This document shows, one piece after another, positions 16,510 through 24,999 of a stretch of 64,000 nt of DNA. The DNA comes from Streptomyces sp. AC512_CC834 (lineage in GTDB: Bacteria > Actinomycetota > Actinomycetes > Streptomycetales > Streptomycetaceae), in NCBI RefSeq assembly GCF_019049325.1, contig NZ_JAGMUO010000097.1, forward strand, positions 577,872-641,871, written 5' to 3'. Under the pieces are notes generated by a model. That model worked only from the letters and a program-made list of their open reading frames with translations. It was not told the DNA's origin and made no database searches. Both the position numbers and the translations under genes were made by a program. Positions within the stretch are counted from its first letter, which is position 1. Every line of letters starts with the position of its first letter.

Positions 16510-17502
16510 GTGAAGATGCTGATCAACGTCCCCGAGACCGTGGTGACCGACGCGCTGCGTGGTATGGCGGCCGCCCACCCCGAGTTGACCGTGGACGTCG
16601 AGAACAGGGTGATCGTGCGGCGGGACGCTCCCGTGGCCGGGCAGGTGGCCCTGGTGTCGGGGGGTGGTTCCGGGCACGAGCCGCTGCACGGCGGTTTCGT
16701 GGGCCCGGGGATGCTGTCGGCCGCCTGTCCGGGTGAGGTGTTCACCTCGCCGGTGCCGGACCAGATGGTGCGGGCGGCCGCGGCCGTGGACAGCGGGGCC
16801 GGGGTGCTGTTCGTCGTCAAGAACTACACGGGTGACGTGCTCAACTTCGACATGGCAGCGGAGCTGGCCGAGGATGAGGGCATCCGGATCGCGAAGGTGC
16901 TGGTCAACGACGATGTGGCGGTGACGGACAGCCTCTACACGGCCGGTCGTCGCGGCACGGGCGCGACGCTGTTCGTGGAGAAGATCGCCGGGGCCGCGGC
17001 GCAGGAGGGTCGCCCGCTGGAGCAGGTGGAGGCAATCGCCCGCCGGGTCAATGACAGCTCCCGCAGTTTCGGCGTGGCCCTCAGCGCGGTCACCACGCCG
17101 GCCAAGGGCAGCCCCACCTTCGACCTCCCCACCGGTGAGCTGGAACTGGGCATCGGCATCCACGGGGAGCCCGGCCGGGAGCGGCGCCCGATGATGACCT
17201 CGGGCGAGATCGCCGAGGCCGCCGTGGACGCGGTCCTGACCGACCTCGGCCCGCGCAACCCCGTCCTGGTCCTGGTCAACGGTATGGGCGCGACACCGCT
17301 CCTCGAGCTGTACGGCTTCAACGCCGAGGTGCAGCGTGTGCTCGGCGAGCGGGGTGTCGCCGTCGCCCGCACCCTCGTCGGCAACTACGTCACCTCGCTG
17401 GACATGGCCGGGGCCTCGGTCACCCTGTGCGAGATCGACGAGGAACTGCTCGGACTGTGGGACGCGCCGGTCAGTACCCCGGGTCTGAGGTGGGGCATGT
17501 GA
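16510..17502 (+). CDS. dhaK: dihydroxyacetone kinase subunit DhaK
   Basis: Protein of 330 aa, the usual DhaK length. GTG 16510 is 6-7 nt after GAGGAGG, so it is preferred over ATG 16516. DhaK binds dihydroxyacetone covalently through a histidine; here the His of GIGIHGEPG is residue 218, the same number as in E. coli DhaK. Other family marks are LVSGGGSGHEPLHGGFVG and VKNYTGDVLNFDMA. With DhaL and DhaM it makes the phosphoenolpyruvate/PTS-dependent dihydroxyacetone kinase, yielding dihydroxyacetone phosphate in the cytoplasm. First gene of dhaKLM. Confidence 0.96.
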   Translation: MKMLINVPETVVTDALRGMAAAHPELTVDVENRVIVRRDAPVAGQVALVSGGGSGHEPLHGGFVGPGMLSAACPGEVFTSPVPDQMVRAAAAVDSGAGVLFVVKNYTGDVLNFDMAAELAEDEGIRIAKVLVNDDVAVTDSLYTAGRRGTGATLFVEKIAGAAAQEGRPLEQVEAIARRVNDSSRSFGVALSAVTTPAKGSPTFDLPTGELELGIGIHGEPGRERRPMMTSGEIAEAAVDAVLTDLGPRNPVLVLVNGMGATPLLELYGFNAEVQRVLGERGVAVARTLVGNYVTSLDMAGASVTLCEIDEELLGLWDAPVSTPGLRWGM

Positions 17503-17551
17503 CGGTTGACGGGGAAGGGATCGCAACGTACCTACCAGGCAAGGAGATCCT

Positions 17552-18151
17552 GTGCTCGACGCCGACTTCTTCCGCCGTTGGATGACGGCGAGCGCCGCGT
17601 TGGTGGACCGTGAGGCGGAACGGCTCACCGCCCTCGACTCACCCATCGGCGACGCCGACCACGGCAGCAATCTCCAGCGCGGTTTCACGGCCGTGGCGGC
17701 CACGCTGGAGAAGGAGGCGCCCGACACGCCCGGCGCGGTTCTGATCCTCGCCGGACGGCAGCTCATCTCCACGGTCGGCGGTGCCTCGGGTCCGCTGTAC
17801 GGGACGCTGCTGCGCCGTACCGGCAAGGCGCTCGGAGACTCCCCCGAGGTGAGCGCGGAGCAACTGGCCGAGGCGTTGCGGACGGGAGTGGACGCCGTCC
17901 GGACGCTCGGCGGTGCCGCGCCGGGCGACAAGACCATGATCGACGCCCTGGTGCCCGCCGTGGACGCGCTGGGCGACTCGTTCGCCGCGGCCCGTACGGC
18001 GGCCGAGGAGGGGGCCGAGGCGACCACGCCGTTGCAGGCCCGCAAGGGCAGGGCGAGCTATCTCGGCGAACGCAGCATCGGGCACCAGGACCCGGGGGCG
18101 ACATCGTCCGCGCTGCTCTTCGAGGCACTGAAGGAGACGGCCGGTGAGTGA
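17552..18151 (+). CDS. dhaL: dihydroxyacetone kinase ADP-binding subunit DhaL
   Basis: Protein of 199 aa, GTG 17552 with AAGGAG upstream. DhaL holds ADP permanently and passes a phosphate from DhaM to dihydroxyacetone on DhaK. The Mg-binding acidic motif DSPIGDADHG is near residue 30, VGGASGPLYGT binds the nucleotide, and the C-terminal SYLGERSIGHQDPGA is typical. It starts 49 bp after dhaK and overlaps dhaM by 8 bp. Confidence 0.96.
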   Translation: MLDADFFRRWMTASAALVDREAERLTALDSPIGDADHGSNLQRGFTAVAATLEKEAPDTPGAVLILAGRQLISTVGGASGPLYGTLLRRTGKALGDSPEVSAEQLAEALRTGVDAVRTLGGAAPGDKTMIDALVPAVDALGDSFAAARTAAEEGAEATTPLQARKGRASYLGERSIGHQDPGATSSALLFEALKETAGE

Positions 18152-18554
18152 CGAGAAGCTGGTGGGGATTGTGCTGGTGTCGCACAGCGCCGAGGTCGCC
18201 GCGTCGGTGGCGGAGCTGGCGAAGGCCCTCTCGGGCGGTGCCGGGGCAGTGGCCATCGCTCCGGCGGGCGGTACCGCGTCCGGCGAGTTCGGCACCAGCT
18301 CCGAACTGGTCGCGGCCGCCGCGGCGTCCGTGGACCGGGGCGCGGGGGTCGCCGTCCTCACCGACCTCGGCAGTGCGGTGCTCACCATCAAGGCGCTGCT
18401 CGCCGAGGGCGACGAACTCCCGGACAACACCCGCCTGGTGGACGCGCCCTTCGTCGAGGGCGCGGTGGCGGCCGTCGTCACGGCCTCGACCGGCGCCGAC
18501 CTCGCGGCCGTCGAGGCGGCGGCCGCGGAGGCGTACTCCTACCGGAAGGTCTGA
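18144..18554 (+). CDS. dhaM: PTS-dependent dihydroxyacetone kinase phosphotransferase subunit DhaM
   Basis: Protein of 136 aa, GTG 18144, overlapping the end of dhaL. It is a single EIIA-mannose-like domain with the phosphorylatable His14 in VLVSHSAEVA, plus GTSSELV and TDLGSAVLT. HPr phosphorylates DhaM, which rephosphorylates the ADP on DhaL. It lacks the HPr and EI-like domains fused in enterobacterial DhaM, as is usual in Gram-positive bacteria, so it relies on the host PTS. Confidence 0.94.
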   Translation: MSDEKLVGIVLVSHSAEVAASVAELAKALSGGAGAVAIAPAGGTASGEFGTSSELVAAAAASVDRGAGVAVLTDLGSAVLTIKALLAEGDELPDNTRLVDAPFVEGAVAAVVTASTGADLAAVEAAAAEAYSYRKV

Positions 18555-18585
18555 CCGGAAAGGGCTGACCGGATGGTCTGACCGG
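18546..18585 (+). repeat. three imperfect 13-14 bp tandem repeats at the dhaM end
   Basis: Three units of the form GG(T/G)CTGACCGG occur at 18546-18558, 18559-18572 and 18573-18585. The first contains the dhaM stop codon. The units at each end hold the small palindrome GGTCTGACC. The rest of the gap 18555-18872 holds no convincing gene. Confidence 0.6.
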
Positions 18586-18639
18586 CGCGGCGGTCCGGAC
18601 CCGCGCGAGGTCCGGCCGCCGGCGCTCGGACGAGCCCCG

Positions 18640-18663
18640 GCACCGGTGTCCTGAGGACGGTGC
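18640..18663 (+). terminator. possible dhaKLM terminator hairpin
   Basis: GCACC and GGTGC arms enclose GTCC-TGA-GGAC with a short one-sided bulge. It lies between dhaM and the convergent chitosanase gene. The stem is imperfect. Confidence 0.3.
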
Positions 18664-18872
18664 GCCAGGGCACGGCCGGTTCCGCCCGCGCCGTCCGCTG
18701 CGTACCCCGGGTCGGCAGCCGCGTAGGCCGGCCCCTTCGTCGGGGGAGCCCGGTTCGTGCGGGGGCAGGCGTCGCCCACCGGCCGACGCGCGCTGCTCGA
18801 GTCAAAGACCTCGCCGAGCGACGCGAACCTGCCCGGACGGCACCGTGTCATCAGCGCGGCCGGCCGGCCGAG

Positions 18873-19727
18873 TCAGTGCCCGCCCACGAACTCCCGTGCC
18901 AGCCGCTCCCCCGCCTTCTCGGCGGCGGCCGTGTCCTCGATGGGCTCGATCTCGCTGTGCTTGAAGACGATGTACGTCACGCCGGAGGCTACGCCGCCGC
19001 CCTGCGGATCGGCGGGGATGCCGAGGGACCGTGCGGCGGCGTAGGAGGCCTCGCCGATGAGGTCGCGCGGGCCGACGTCGCCGACGACCGCGTACCGCAC
19101 CCGGTCCCCGTGGACGAGGGCCGCGAGCGATCCACCCCGGACGTCGTCCTCGCGGTGGTCCCAGGTGTCGCTGGGCTCGGGCACGACGACGTAGGGCAGG
19201 TGTTCGGCGTCCAGCGGGCGGCCGTCGGACCCGGTGTACGCGGTGGCCGGGCTGAACTGCGGGTCGGTGCGGCTGTTGCACCGGTCGCCGGGCCGGCCGT
19301 CGCAGTCGATGTCCAGGTCGGCCTTCCAGTACACGGCGTCCCGTGTGCCGCAGACCGGGATGTCCGCCGGCGTGCCGGCGTCGCCGCGGTAGCGCCCGCG
19401 CGACACGGGTTCGCAGTCCCGCACCTTGGCCAGCAGGTCGGCGGCGCTGACGGGTCCCTCACCCGCGCTCCGCCTCGGCCTGGCCCGTGAGGGGCGTACC
19501 GGACCGGGCGGGGAGTGCGGAACGGGGCCGACCCGGACTCCGGCCCGGTCCGCGCGCGGAAGCCCGGACCGGTCCCCGTCCCCCTCCCCCTCCCGGTGCC
19601 GGTCCCGGGCACCGGTCAGGACCGGTGCCGGGGGGCCGGGGGGCGGCGCGGGTGGAGCGGCGGGGAACGTCGTGGGAGCGAGCAGGGCGGCGCTGGCCGC
19701 GACCAGTGTCAGCGACTGGACACGCAC
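18873..19727 (-). CDS. secreted chitosanase, glycoside hydrolase family 75
   Basis: Protein of 284 aa. GTG 19727 is chosen because AGGAGAGG lies 7-8 nt upstream. An N-terminal signal peptide (QSLTLVAASAALLAP) is followed by a Pro/Arg-rich linker of about 70 residues and then the GH75 domain from about residue 100 to the end. The catalytic pair fits: Asp in VVGDVGPRD and Glu in IGEAS nine residues later, as in fungal GH75 chitosanases. DIDCDGRPGDRC and LPYVVVPEPS are other family segments. It would hydrolyse chitosan outside the cell. It is divergent from an FnIII lipoprotein gene, with a dre-like DasR site between them. Confidence 0.88.
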   Translation of the reverse strand: MRVQSLTLVAASAALLAPTTFPAAPPAPPPGPPAPVLTGARDRHREGEGDGDRSGLPRADRAGVRVGPVPHSPPGPVRPSRARPRRSAGEGPVSAADLLAKVRDCEPVSRGRYRGDAGTPADIPVCGTRDAVYWKADLDIDCDGRPGDRCNSRTDPQFSPATAYTGSDGRPLDAEHLPYVVVPEPSDTWDHREDDVRGGSLAALVHGDRVRYAVVGDVGPRDLIGEASYAAARSLGIPADPQGGGVASGVTYIVFKHSEIEPIEDTAAAEKAGERLAREFVGGH

Positions 19728-19875
19728 GATGTGGCCTCTCCTGGGGGACATGGGCGGACACTCGGCCCCATCTGTCCCCGAAACGCTCGCGTGACCACCC
19801 TTCGCAGGGCCAGACGGTGCACATGACGGTGCGCAACACGTGCCCGCGCCGTGCGTCGGGGCGCGCGACCGGGGG

Positions 19876-19913
19876 CGGGCGGGCCGGAGCCTGATCCGGC
19901 TCCGGCCCGCCCG
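19876..19913. other. 16-bp perfect hairpin inside a divergent intergenic region
   Basis: The arms 19876-19891 and 19898-19913 are perfectly complementary around the 6-nt loop TGATCC. It looks like a strong terminator, yet it lies in the 402-bp gap 19728-20129 between two genes that point away from each other. The gap otherwise holds only the dre-like site at 20079. Confidence 0.6.
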
Positions 19914-20078
19914 GCCGCCCGCGCCGGCGCGGGATCTGCGACGACAGCGGTCCGCGCCACCGGCCCGAACGCCCCGGGAAACCCGGGGACTTCGGCCGTG
20001 AGGTGACTCAGCATACGTAACCCTTCCGGGTGACCGTCGCCTGCGGCCCTCTTGATGTGGCCGCGTCACCGGCGTCAT

Positions 20079-20094
20079 ATTGGTCCGGACCATT
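20079..20094. promoter_or_regulatory. dre-like DasR operator
   Basis: ATTGGTCCGGACCATT contains the perfect 12-bp palindrome TGGTCCGGACCA. The known Streptomyces DasR element is close to A(C/G)TGGTCTAGACCA(C/G)T, so 12 of 16 positions fit. It ends 35 nt before the start of the FnIII lipoprotein gene and is 350 bp upstream of the chitosanase. DasR represses aminosugar and chitin genes when GlcNAc metabolites are low. Confidence 0.6.
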
Positions 20095-20129
20095 GCCGTC
20101 GAAGTCGGCGCCGTACTGGAGGCAGAGTC

Positions 20130-21152
20130 GTGCGCGACGATCCCGTTCCCGCTGTCCCCCAGCCGACCTCCGCCCCTCTCCCGCGTCGGTGTCGGTACCG
20201 GTGTGCGCTGCTGCTCTTCGGTGCGCTCCTCCTGCTCACGTCCTGCGGCTGGGGCGCGGGCGGGAACGGTGAGAAGGGCGGGCTGCCCGGGGTGCCCACG
20301 GGCGTCACCGCGCGGGCGGGCAGCGCGACGACCGTGCACGTGATGTGGCACGCGGTCGACGGCGTCGGGACGTACGAGGTGTACCGCGGGCGCACGCTGG
20401 TGAAGGAGGTCCCGGCGTCCGAGCGCATGGTGGACGTCACCCGGCTGCGCCCCTCGACGGCGTACGCGTTCACCGTGCGGGCGCGTGCCGCCGACGGGCG
20501 GCTCGGGCCGCGCAGCCGGGAGGTGCGGGCGACCACTCCCGCCGCGGTGGCCGACGGCTCCGCGCCCACGAGCCCCGGTGACGTCAGCGGCCGGGCGGCG
20601 GGCAGCCGGGCGGTCCAGCTCACCTGGTCCGCCGCGAAGGACGACCACGGGGTGGTGTCGTACGACGTCTACCAGGGCGACACGAAGGTCCACAGTGTCG
20701 GTGGCAACCAGACGGCGGCCGTGGTCACGGGGCTGCGGGCGGGCACCCGCTACTCCTTCACGGTCCGGGCGCGGGACGCGGCCGACAACGTCTCCCCCGC
20801 CGGCGCCGCCGTCCGGCTCACCACCCCGGGCTCCGACGACGGTCGTGCCACCGCGCCCACCGGCCTGCGCGCCGCCTCCCACCTGGCCGACGGCGCGTAC
20901 TACCTCGACCTGACGTGGATCCCGCCCCGCACCGAGGGCCCGGTCACCGAGTACCAGATCCACCTGGACGGCCGTGCGGCGACCTCGCTGGTCTACGGCG
21001 CCGACGCGCCGCGCGACCGTGCCGAGTACAGCTTCTACGCGGGACGCGAGGCCGGTGTCACGCACCGGGTGCGGATCCGGGCGAGGCTCGCCGACGGAAC
21101 CTGGGGCGGCTTCTCGGCGGAGCGGAAGGTGACGACGGGCGCGGGGGGATGA
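20130..21152 (+). CDS. lipoprotein with three fibronectin type III domains
   Basis: Protein of 340 aa, start GTG 20130 with GGAGG 8 nt upstream. The N-terminus has a hydrophobic stretch ending in the lipobox LLTSC (Cys near residue 39), so the mature protein is anchored outside the membrane. Three FnIII-like modules follow at about 55-135, 145-235 and 240-335, recognisable by WxAVDGVGTYEVYR, LTWSAAKDDHGVVSYDVYQG and LTWIPPRTEGPVTEYQIHLDG. No catalytic domain is present. The dre-like site just upstream suggests a role in chitin or aminosugar polymer handling, perhaps polymer binding; that is inference. Confidence 0.82.
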   Translation: MRDDPVPAVPQPTSAPLPRRCRYRCALLLFGALLLLTSCGWGAGGNGEKGGLPGVPTGVTARAGSATTVHVMWHAVDGVGTYEVYRGRTLVKEVPASERMVDVTRLRPSTAYAFTVRARAADGRLGPRSREVRATTPAAVADGSAPTSPGDVSGRAAGSRAVQLTWSAAKDDHGVVSYDVYQGDTKVHSVGGNQTAAVVTGLRAGTRYSFTVRARDAADNVSPAGAAVRLTTPGSDDGRATAPTGLRAASHLADGAYYLDLTWIPPRTEGPVTEYQIHLDGRAATSLVYGADAPRDRAEYSFYAGREAGVTHRVRIRARLADGTWGGFSAERKVTTGAGG

Positions 21153-21302
21153 CTCCGGCGCGGAGGGCGCGTCACCTGGGCGGTCGCGCTCCGCATGCGG
21201 GTGCGGCCAGCGCCCTGTTGGCTGCCAGAGGGGGCACGGGCGTTCCCGATCCCGGCGGCGCAAGGGATGTACCGCCGACCGTGCCGCCGGAGGGCAGTCC
21301 AC

Positions 21303-21860
21303 ATGCGCATCTCATCGCCACTTCTCCGCTCCGGCCCGACCGTGGCAGCGGCCGTCGCGCTGCCCGTCGCCCTGGCCGCCGGACCGGCTTCCGCGGGGCC
21401 GGGGATCTCCGTGAGCACCACCGGGACCACGGTGTCGGTCACGACCACGGCCTGCGCGCAGCTCAACGGCGCCTGGGGCACCGCCTCGCTGCTCACCAGC
21501 AGCCAGCGGGACTTCGCCGAGGGGCGTCAAGTGGCGCTGTCCGGCACCGCTTCGGGCCAGTCCGCGGCCTGGTCGGGAATCGCGCCGGGCACGTACACGG
21601 TGATCGTCATGTGCTCGAACAACAGCACCGCCGGCACCCAGACGGTCATCGTCTCCTCGGCGCCCTCGCCCTCCCCCTCGCCCAGCCGCTCCGCCACTCC
21701 CTCGCCGTCCGCGTCGCCGGGTGGTGTCATGGGCGGTCTCGGCGGGGCGGTCCAGGACTACGGCACGGTCACCCTGGTGGCGGGCGGCGCGCTGGTGGGC
21801 ACCGGTGTCATCGCCGCGGCCTGGTTCCTGCGCCGCCGGTCGAAGCCTTACCGCTTCTGA
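21303..21860 (+). CDS. small secreted, C-terminally membrane-anchored protein
   Basis: Protein of 185 aa, ATG 21303. It has a signal peptide with an AxA-type cleavage region (LAAGPASAG), a beta-rich extracellular domain of about 90 residues with two cysteines (TTACAQ and VIVMCSNN), a Ser/Pro repeat spacer (PSPSPSPSRSATPSPSASP), and a C-terminal transmembrane helix with a basic tail RRRSKPYRF. No LPxTG sorting motif is present, so anchoring is by the helix. I do not recognise the family; related proteins are common in Streptomyces as cell-surface proteins. Confidence 0.7.
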   Translation: MRISSPLLRSGPTVAAAVALPVALAAGPASAGPGISVSTTGTTVSVTTTACAQLNGAWGTASLLTSSQRDFAEGRQVALSGTASGQSAAWSGIAPGTYTVIVMCSNNSTAGTQTVIVSSAPSPSPSPSRSATPSPSASPGGVMGGLGGAVQDYGTVTLVAGGALVGTGVIAAAWFLRRRSKPYRF

Positions 21861-21890
21861 GCGGGTCCCCGATGAGACAGGCCGCCACGG

Positions 21891-22442
21891 TCAGGTCCGT
21901 TCGTCGCCGGGCAGCTCGGCGAACTCCGCCAGCGCGTGCCTGAGCCACTGGGTCCAGAACGTCTCCAGGTCGATGCCGGCCCGCAGCACCAGGTGCCGCA
22001 GCCGGTCCTCGGCGCTGTCCCGGCCAGGCGGGAAGTCCCGCTCCTCGATCTCCTCGTACTCGGCCAACTGCCGTTCGTGCAACTCCAGATGGCGTCGCAG
22101 GTCCGTCTCGACACCGGCGGTGCCGACCACGGCGGCGGCGCGCAGCCGCAGCAGCATCGTGTCCCGCAGGGGCTTGGGGTCGTGTGCGGCGGAGGTCCAG
22201 CGGGCCAGTTCGGCGCGGCCCGCCGGCAGGACCTCGTAGGACTTCTTCTGTCCGCGGGCCGGCTGCTGGCCGGGCAGCGCGCGGATCAGGCCATCGGCCT
22301 CCAGTTTTCCCAGTTCGCGATAGATCTGCTGGTGCGTCGCCGACCAGAAGTAGCCGATCGACCTGTCGAACCGGCGGGTCAGCTCCAGCCCCGACGACGG
22401 CTTTTCGACCAGGGCGGTGAGGATCGCGTGCGGGAGTGACAT
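21891..22442 (-). CDS. PadR family transcriptional regulator
   Basis: Protein of 183 aa with an N-terminal PadR winged helix (ILTALVEKPSSGLELTRRFDRSIGYFW, IYRELGKLEADGLI) and a C-terminal Vir-type helical dimerisation region. It lies 42 bp downstream of fadH on the same strand and converges with the small secreted-protein gene. Such regulators usually repress a nearby gene in response to a small molecule. Its target is not evident. Confidence 0.87.
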   Translation of the reverse strand: MSLPHAILTALVEKPSSGLELTRRFDRSIGYFWSATHQQIYRELGKLEADGLIRALPGQQPARGQKKSYEVLPAGRAELARWTSAAHDPKPLRDTMLLRLRAAAVVGTAGVETDLRRHLELHERQLAEYEEIEERDFPPGRDSAEDRLRHLVLRAGIDLETFWTQWLRHALAEFAELPGDERT

Positions 22443-22484
22443 GCGCTCATCCTAGGGACGCCCGCGTATCGCCCGGACGGTCCG

Positions 22485-24500
22485 CTACAGCGCCGCCGCC
22501 AGCTCGGTGCCCTGCTTGATGGCACGCTTGGCGTCCAGCTCGGCGGCCACGTCGGCGCCGCCGATGAGGTGTGCGGCGCGCCCGGCGGCGACCAGCTCGT
22601 CGTACAGGCCGCGGCGCGGCTCCTGGCCCGTGCACAGGACGATCGTGTCGACCTCCAGCACGGTGGACTCGTCGCCGATCGTGATGTGCAGTCCGGCGTC
22701 GTCGATCCGGTCGTAGCTCACGCCGGGGACCATAGTGACGCCGCGGTGCTTCAGCTCGGCGCGGTGGATCCAGCCGGTGGTCTTCCCGAGTCCGGCGCCG
22801 ACCTTGGACGTCTTGCGCTGCAGCAGGTGGACGGTGCGCGGCGGTGCGGGGCGTTCGGGCGCGGCCAGGCCGCCGGGCGCGCGGTACTCGGTGTCGACGC
22901 CCCAGAGGCGGAAGTACGTCTGCGGGTCCTCGTGCGCCTTGTCGCCGCCGTCGGTGAGGTACTCGGCGACGTCGAAGCCGATGCCGCCAGCGCCGAGGAT
23001 CGCGACCCGGTCGCCGACGGGCGCGCCGTGGCGGAGTACGTCGAGGTAGCCGACGACGCTCGGGTGGTCGGCGCCGGGGATGTCCGGGGTGCGCGGGGTG
23101 ACGCCGGTGGCCACGACGACCTCGTCGTGGTCGGCGAGGTCCTCGGCCGCGACCCGGGTGTTCAGGCGTATGTCGACGCCGTGCGCCGCCAGTCGGTTAC
23201 GGAAGTAGCGCAGCGTCTCGTCGAACTCCTGCTTGCCGGGGACCTTGCGGGCGACGTTGAGCTGGCCGCCGATCTCGCTCGCGGCGTCGTAGAGGGTGAC
23301 CTCGTGGCCGCGTTCGGCGGCGCTGACCGCGCAGGCGAGTCCGGCCGGTCCGGCGCCGACGACCGCGACGCGCTTGCGCCGCCGGGTCGGGGTCAGGACC
23401 AGCTCGGTCTCGTGGCAGGCGCGCGGATTGACCAGGCAGGAGGTGATCTGCCCGCTGAAGGTGTGGTCCAGGCAGGCCTGGTTGCAGCCGATGCAGGTGT
23501 TGATGGCCTCGGGCCGGCCGGCGGCGGCCTTGGCGACGAAGTCGGGGTCGGCGAGCATCGGGCGGGCCATCGACACCATGTCGGCGGCGCCCTCGGCGAG
23601 CAATCCCTCGGCGACCTCCGGGGTGTTGATCCGGTTGGTGGTGACCAGCGGGACGCTCACCTCACCCATCAGCCGCCTGGTCACCCAGGTGTAGGCGCCG
23701 CGGGGCACGGAGGTGGCGATGGTGGGGATGCGGGCCTCGTGCCAGCCGATGCCGGTGTTGATGATGGTCGCGCCGGCGGTCTCGACGGCCCTGGCGAGGG
23801 TGATCACCTCGTCCAGGGTGGAGCCGCCGGGCACCAGATCGAGCATCGACAGGCGGTAGACGAGGATGAAGTCCTCGCCGACCGCCTCGCGCACCCGGCG
23901 GACGATCTCGACGGGGAAGCGCGTGCGGTTCTCGTAGGAGCCGCCCCAGCGGTCCGTGCGGTGGTTGGTCCGGGCGGTGATGAACTCGTTGATCAGGTAG
24001 CCCTCGGAGCCCATGATCTCGACGCCGTCGTACCCGGCCTCGCGGGCGAGCCGGGCGGTGCGGACGTAGTCGTCGATCGTGCGCTCGACCTCGGCGTCGG
24101 TCAGCTCACGCGGCACGTGCGGGCTGATCGGGGCCTGGAGCGCGCTCGGGGCGACCAGGGCGGCGTGGTAGGCGTAGCGGCCGAAGTGCAGGATCTGCAG
24201 GGCGATGCGGCCGCCCTCGCGGTGCACGGCGTCGGTAACGACGCGGTGCCGCTCCGCCTCCGTCGCGGTGGTGAGCTTGGCACCGCCCTCGTACGGCCGG
24301 CCCTCGTCGTTGGGGGCGATGCCGCCGGTGACGATCAGGCCCACTCCCCCGCGGGCGCGGGCGGCGTAGAAGGCGGCCATGCGCTCGAAGCCGCGCTCGG
24401 CCTCTTCCAGGCCGACGTGCATGGAGCCCATCAGGACCCGGTTGGGGAGCGTGGTGAAGCCCAGGTCGAGCGGGCTCAGCAGGTGGGGGTAGCGGCTCAT
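22485..24500 (-). CDS. fadH: NADPH-dependent 2,4-dienoyl-CoA reductase
   Basis: Protein of 671 aa, the usual FadH length, ATG 24500 with GGAGGA upstream. The N-terminal Old-Yellow-Enzyme TIM barrel (1 to about 335) binds FMN. The [4Fe-4S] cysteines follow the pattern C-x2-C-x3-C-x11-C in CIGCNQACLDHTFSGQITSC near residue 340. The C-terminal half has FAD- and NADPH-binding motifs (VAVVGAGPAGLACA, VAILGAGGIGFDVA). It reduces 2,4-dienoyl-CoA formed in beta-oxidation of unsaturated fatty acids. Its promoter holds a palindrome that shares an 11-mer with the MarR gene promoter at 29.4 kb. Confidence 0.92.
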   Translation of the reverse strand: MSRYPHLLSPLDLGFTTLPNRVLMGSMHVGLEEAERGFERMAAFYAARARGGVGLIVTGGIAPNDEGRPYEGGAKLTTATEAERHRVVTDAVHREGGRIALQILHFGRYAYHAALVAPSALQAPISPHVPRELTDAEVERTIDDYVRTARLAREAGYDGVEIMGSEGYLINEFITARTNHRTDRWGGSYENRTRFPVEIVRRVREAVGEDFILVYRLSMLDLVPGGSTLDEVITLARAVETAGATIINTGIGWHEARIPTIATSVPRGAYTWVTRRLMGEVSVPLVTTNRINTPEVAEGLLAEGAADMVSMARPMLADPDFVAKAAAGRPEAINTCIGCNQACLDHTFSGQITSCLVNPRACHETELVLTPTRRRKRVAVVGAGPAGLACAVSAAERGHEVTLYDAASEIGGQLNVARKVPGKQEFDETLRYFRNRLAAHGVDIRLNTRVAAEDLADHDEVVVATGVTPRTPDIPGADHPSVVGYLDVLRHGAPVGDRVAILGAGGIGFDVAEYLTDGGDKAHEDPQTYFRLWGVDTEYRAPGGLAAPERPAPPRTVHLLQRKTSKVGAGLGKTTGWIHRAELKHRGVTMVPGVSYDRIDDAGLHITIGDESTVLEVDTIVLCTGQEPRRGLYDELVAAGRAAHLIGGADVAAELDAKRAIKQGTELAAAL

Positions 24501-24555
24501 CGGGTCCTCCGTGCGCGGTGACGTGCCTCTGTTGTAGAGGACGGCCGCCCTTTTT

Positions 24556-24571
24556 TGCAACTAGTTGCACA
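24556..24571. promoter_or_regulatory. palindromic operator upstream of fadH
   Basis: TGCAACTAGTTGCA at 24556-24569 is a perfect 14-bp palindrome 55 bp upstream of the fadH start. On the fadH strand it includes TGTGCAACTAG (top-strand 24561-24571), found identically in the promoter of the MarR gene at 29411. It suggests control by that MarR protein. Confidence 0.6.
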
Positions 24572-24613
24572 AGAGGGCGGCGTACGCCACACGGCCGCGC
24601 CCGGCGGGCCTCG

Positions 24614-24985
24614 TCAGCGGCTCTCGAGCCGCACGTGCAGTTCCCGCTCCTGGTCTCCGGAGGCCATGCTCAGGTCCTGCACGGTGAACAGGGAGTCCAG
24701 GGTGGTGCGGAACCTCTCGATCGCCCAGTAGCCGCCCTGCACGTCGGCCTCCACGGACGCCCCGAGCCCGGCCGGGTCGCACTCGCCCCGGTGCACGTCG
24801 GCCACGTCGAAGGTGCCGAGCCACACCGTCGGGCGCACCTCGTCGTACTCCCGGGTCACGTCGCCGGCGTGCCGGTCGGAGGAGAAGCACGCGCACAGGG
24901 CGTCGAACACGGTCCGGGCGTCCTCCTTGCTGCACCCGCTCAGCTCCACCGAGACGGACTCGGGATGCAGTCGCTCACCGTCCAT
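24614..24985 (-). CDS. conserved hypothetical protein
   Basis: Protein of 123 aa, ATG 24985 with AGGGAG 7 nt upstream. It is acidic, with three cysteines (LSGCSKED, LCACFSS, GECD), and ends in HVRLESR. No signal peptide or membrane segment is visible and the family is not recognised. It appears to be a real gene because of its ribosome site and compact codon pattern. It is transcribed toward fadH, but the fadH promoter palindrome lies between them, so the two are probably independent. Confidence 0.6.
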   Translation of the reverse strand: MDGERLHPESVSVELSGCSKEDARTVFDALCACFSSDRHAGDVTREYDEVRPTVWLGTFDVADVHRGECDPAGLGASVEADVQGGYWAIERFRTTLDSLFTVQDLSMASGDQERELHVRLESR

Positions 24986-24999
24986 CGTGATCGCTCCCT

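Noticed and set aside
19709..20014. A 101-codon leftward frame upstream of the chitosanase
   Set aside because: Composition is Ala/Pro/Arg-rich with no ribosome site, and it covers the large hairpin; probably non-coding.
18873..21302. A single 809-codon leftward frame covering chitosanase and upstream DNA
   Set aside because: Only the last 284 codons have signal peptide and GH75 features. The upstream part is antisense to the FnIII lipoprotein and crosses the dre site.
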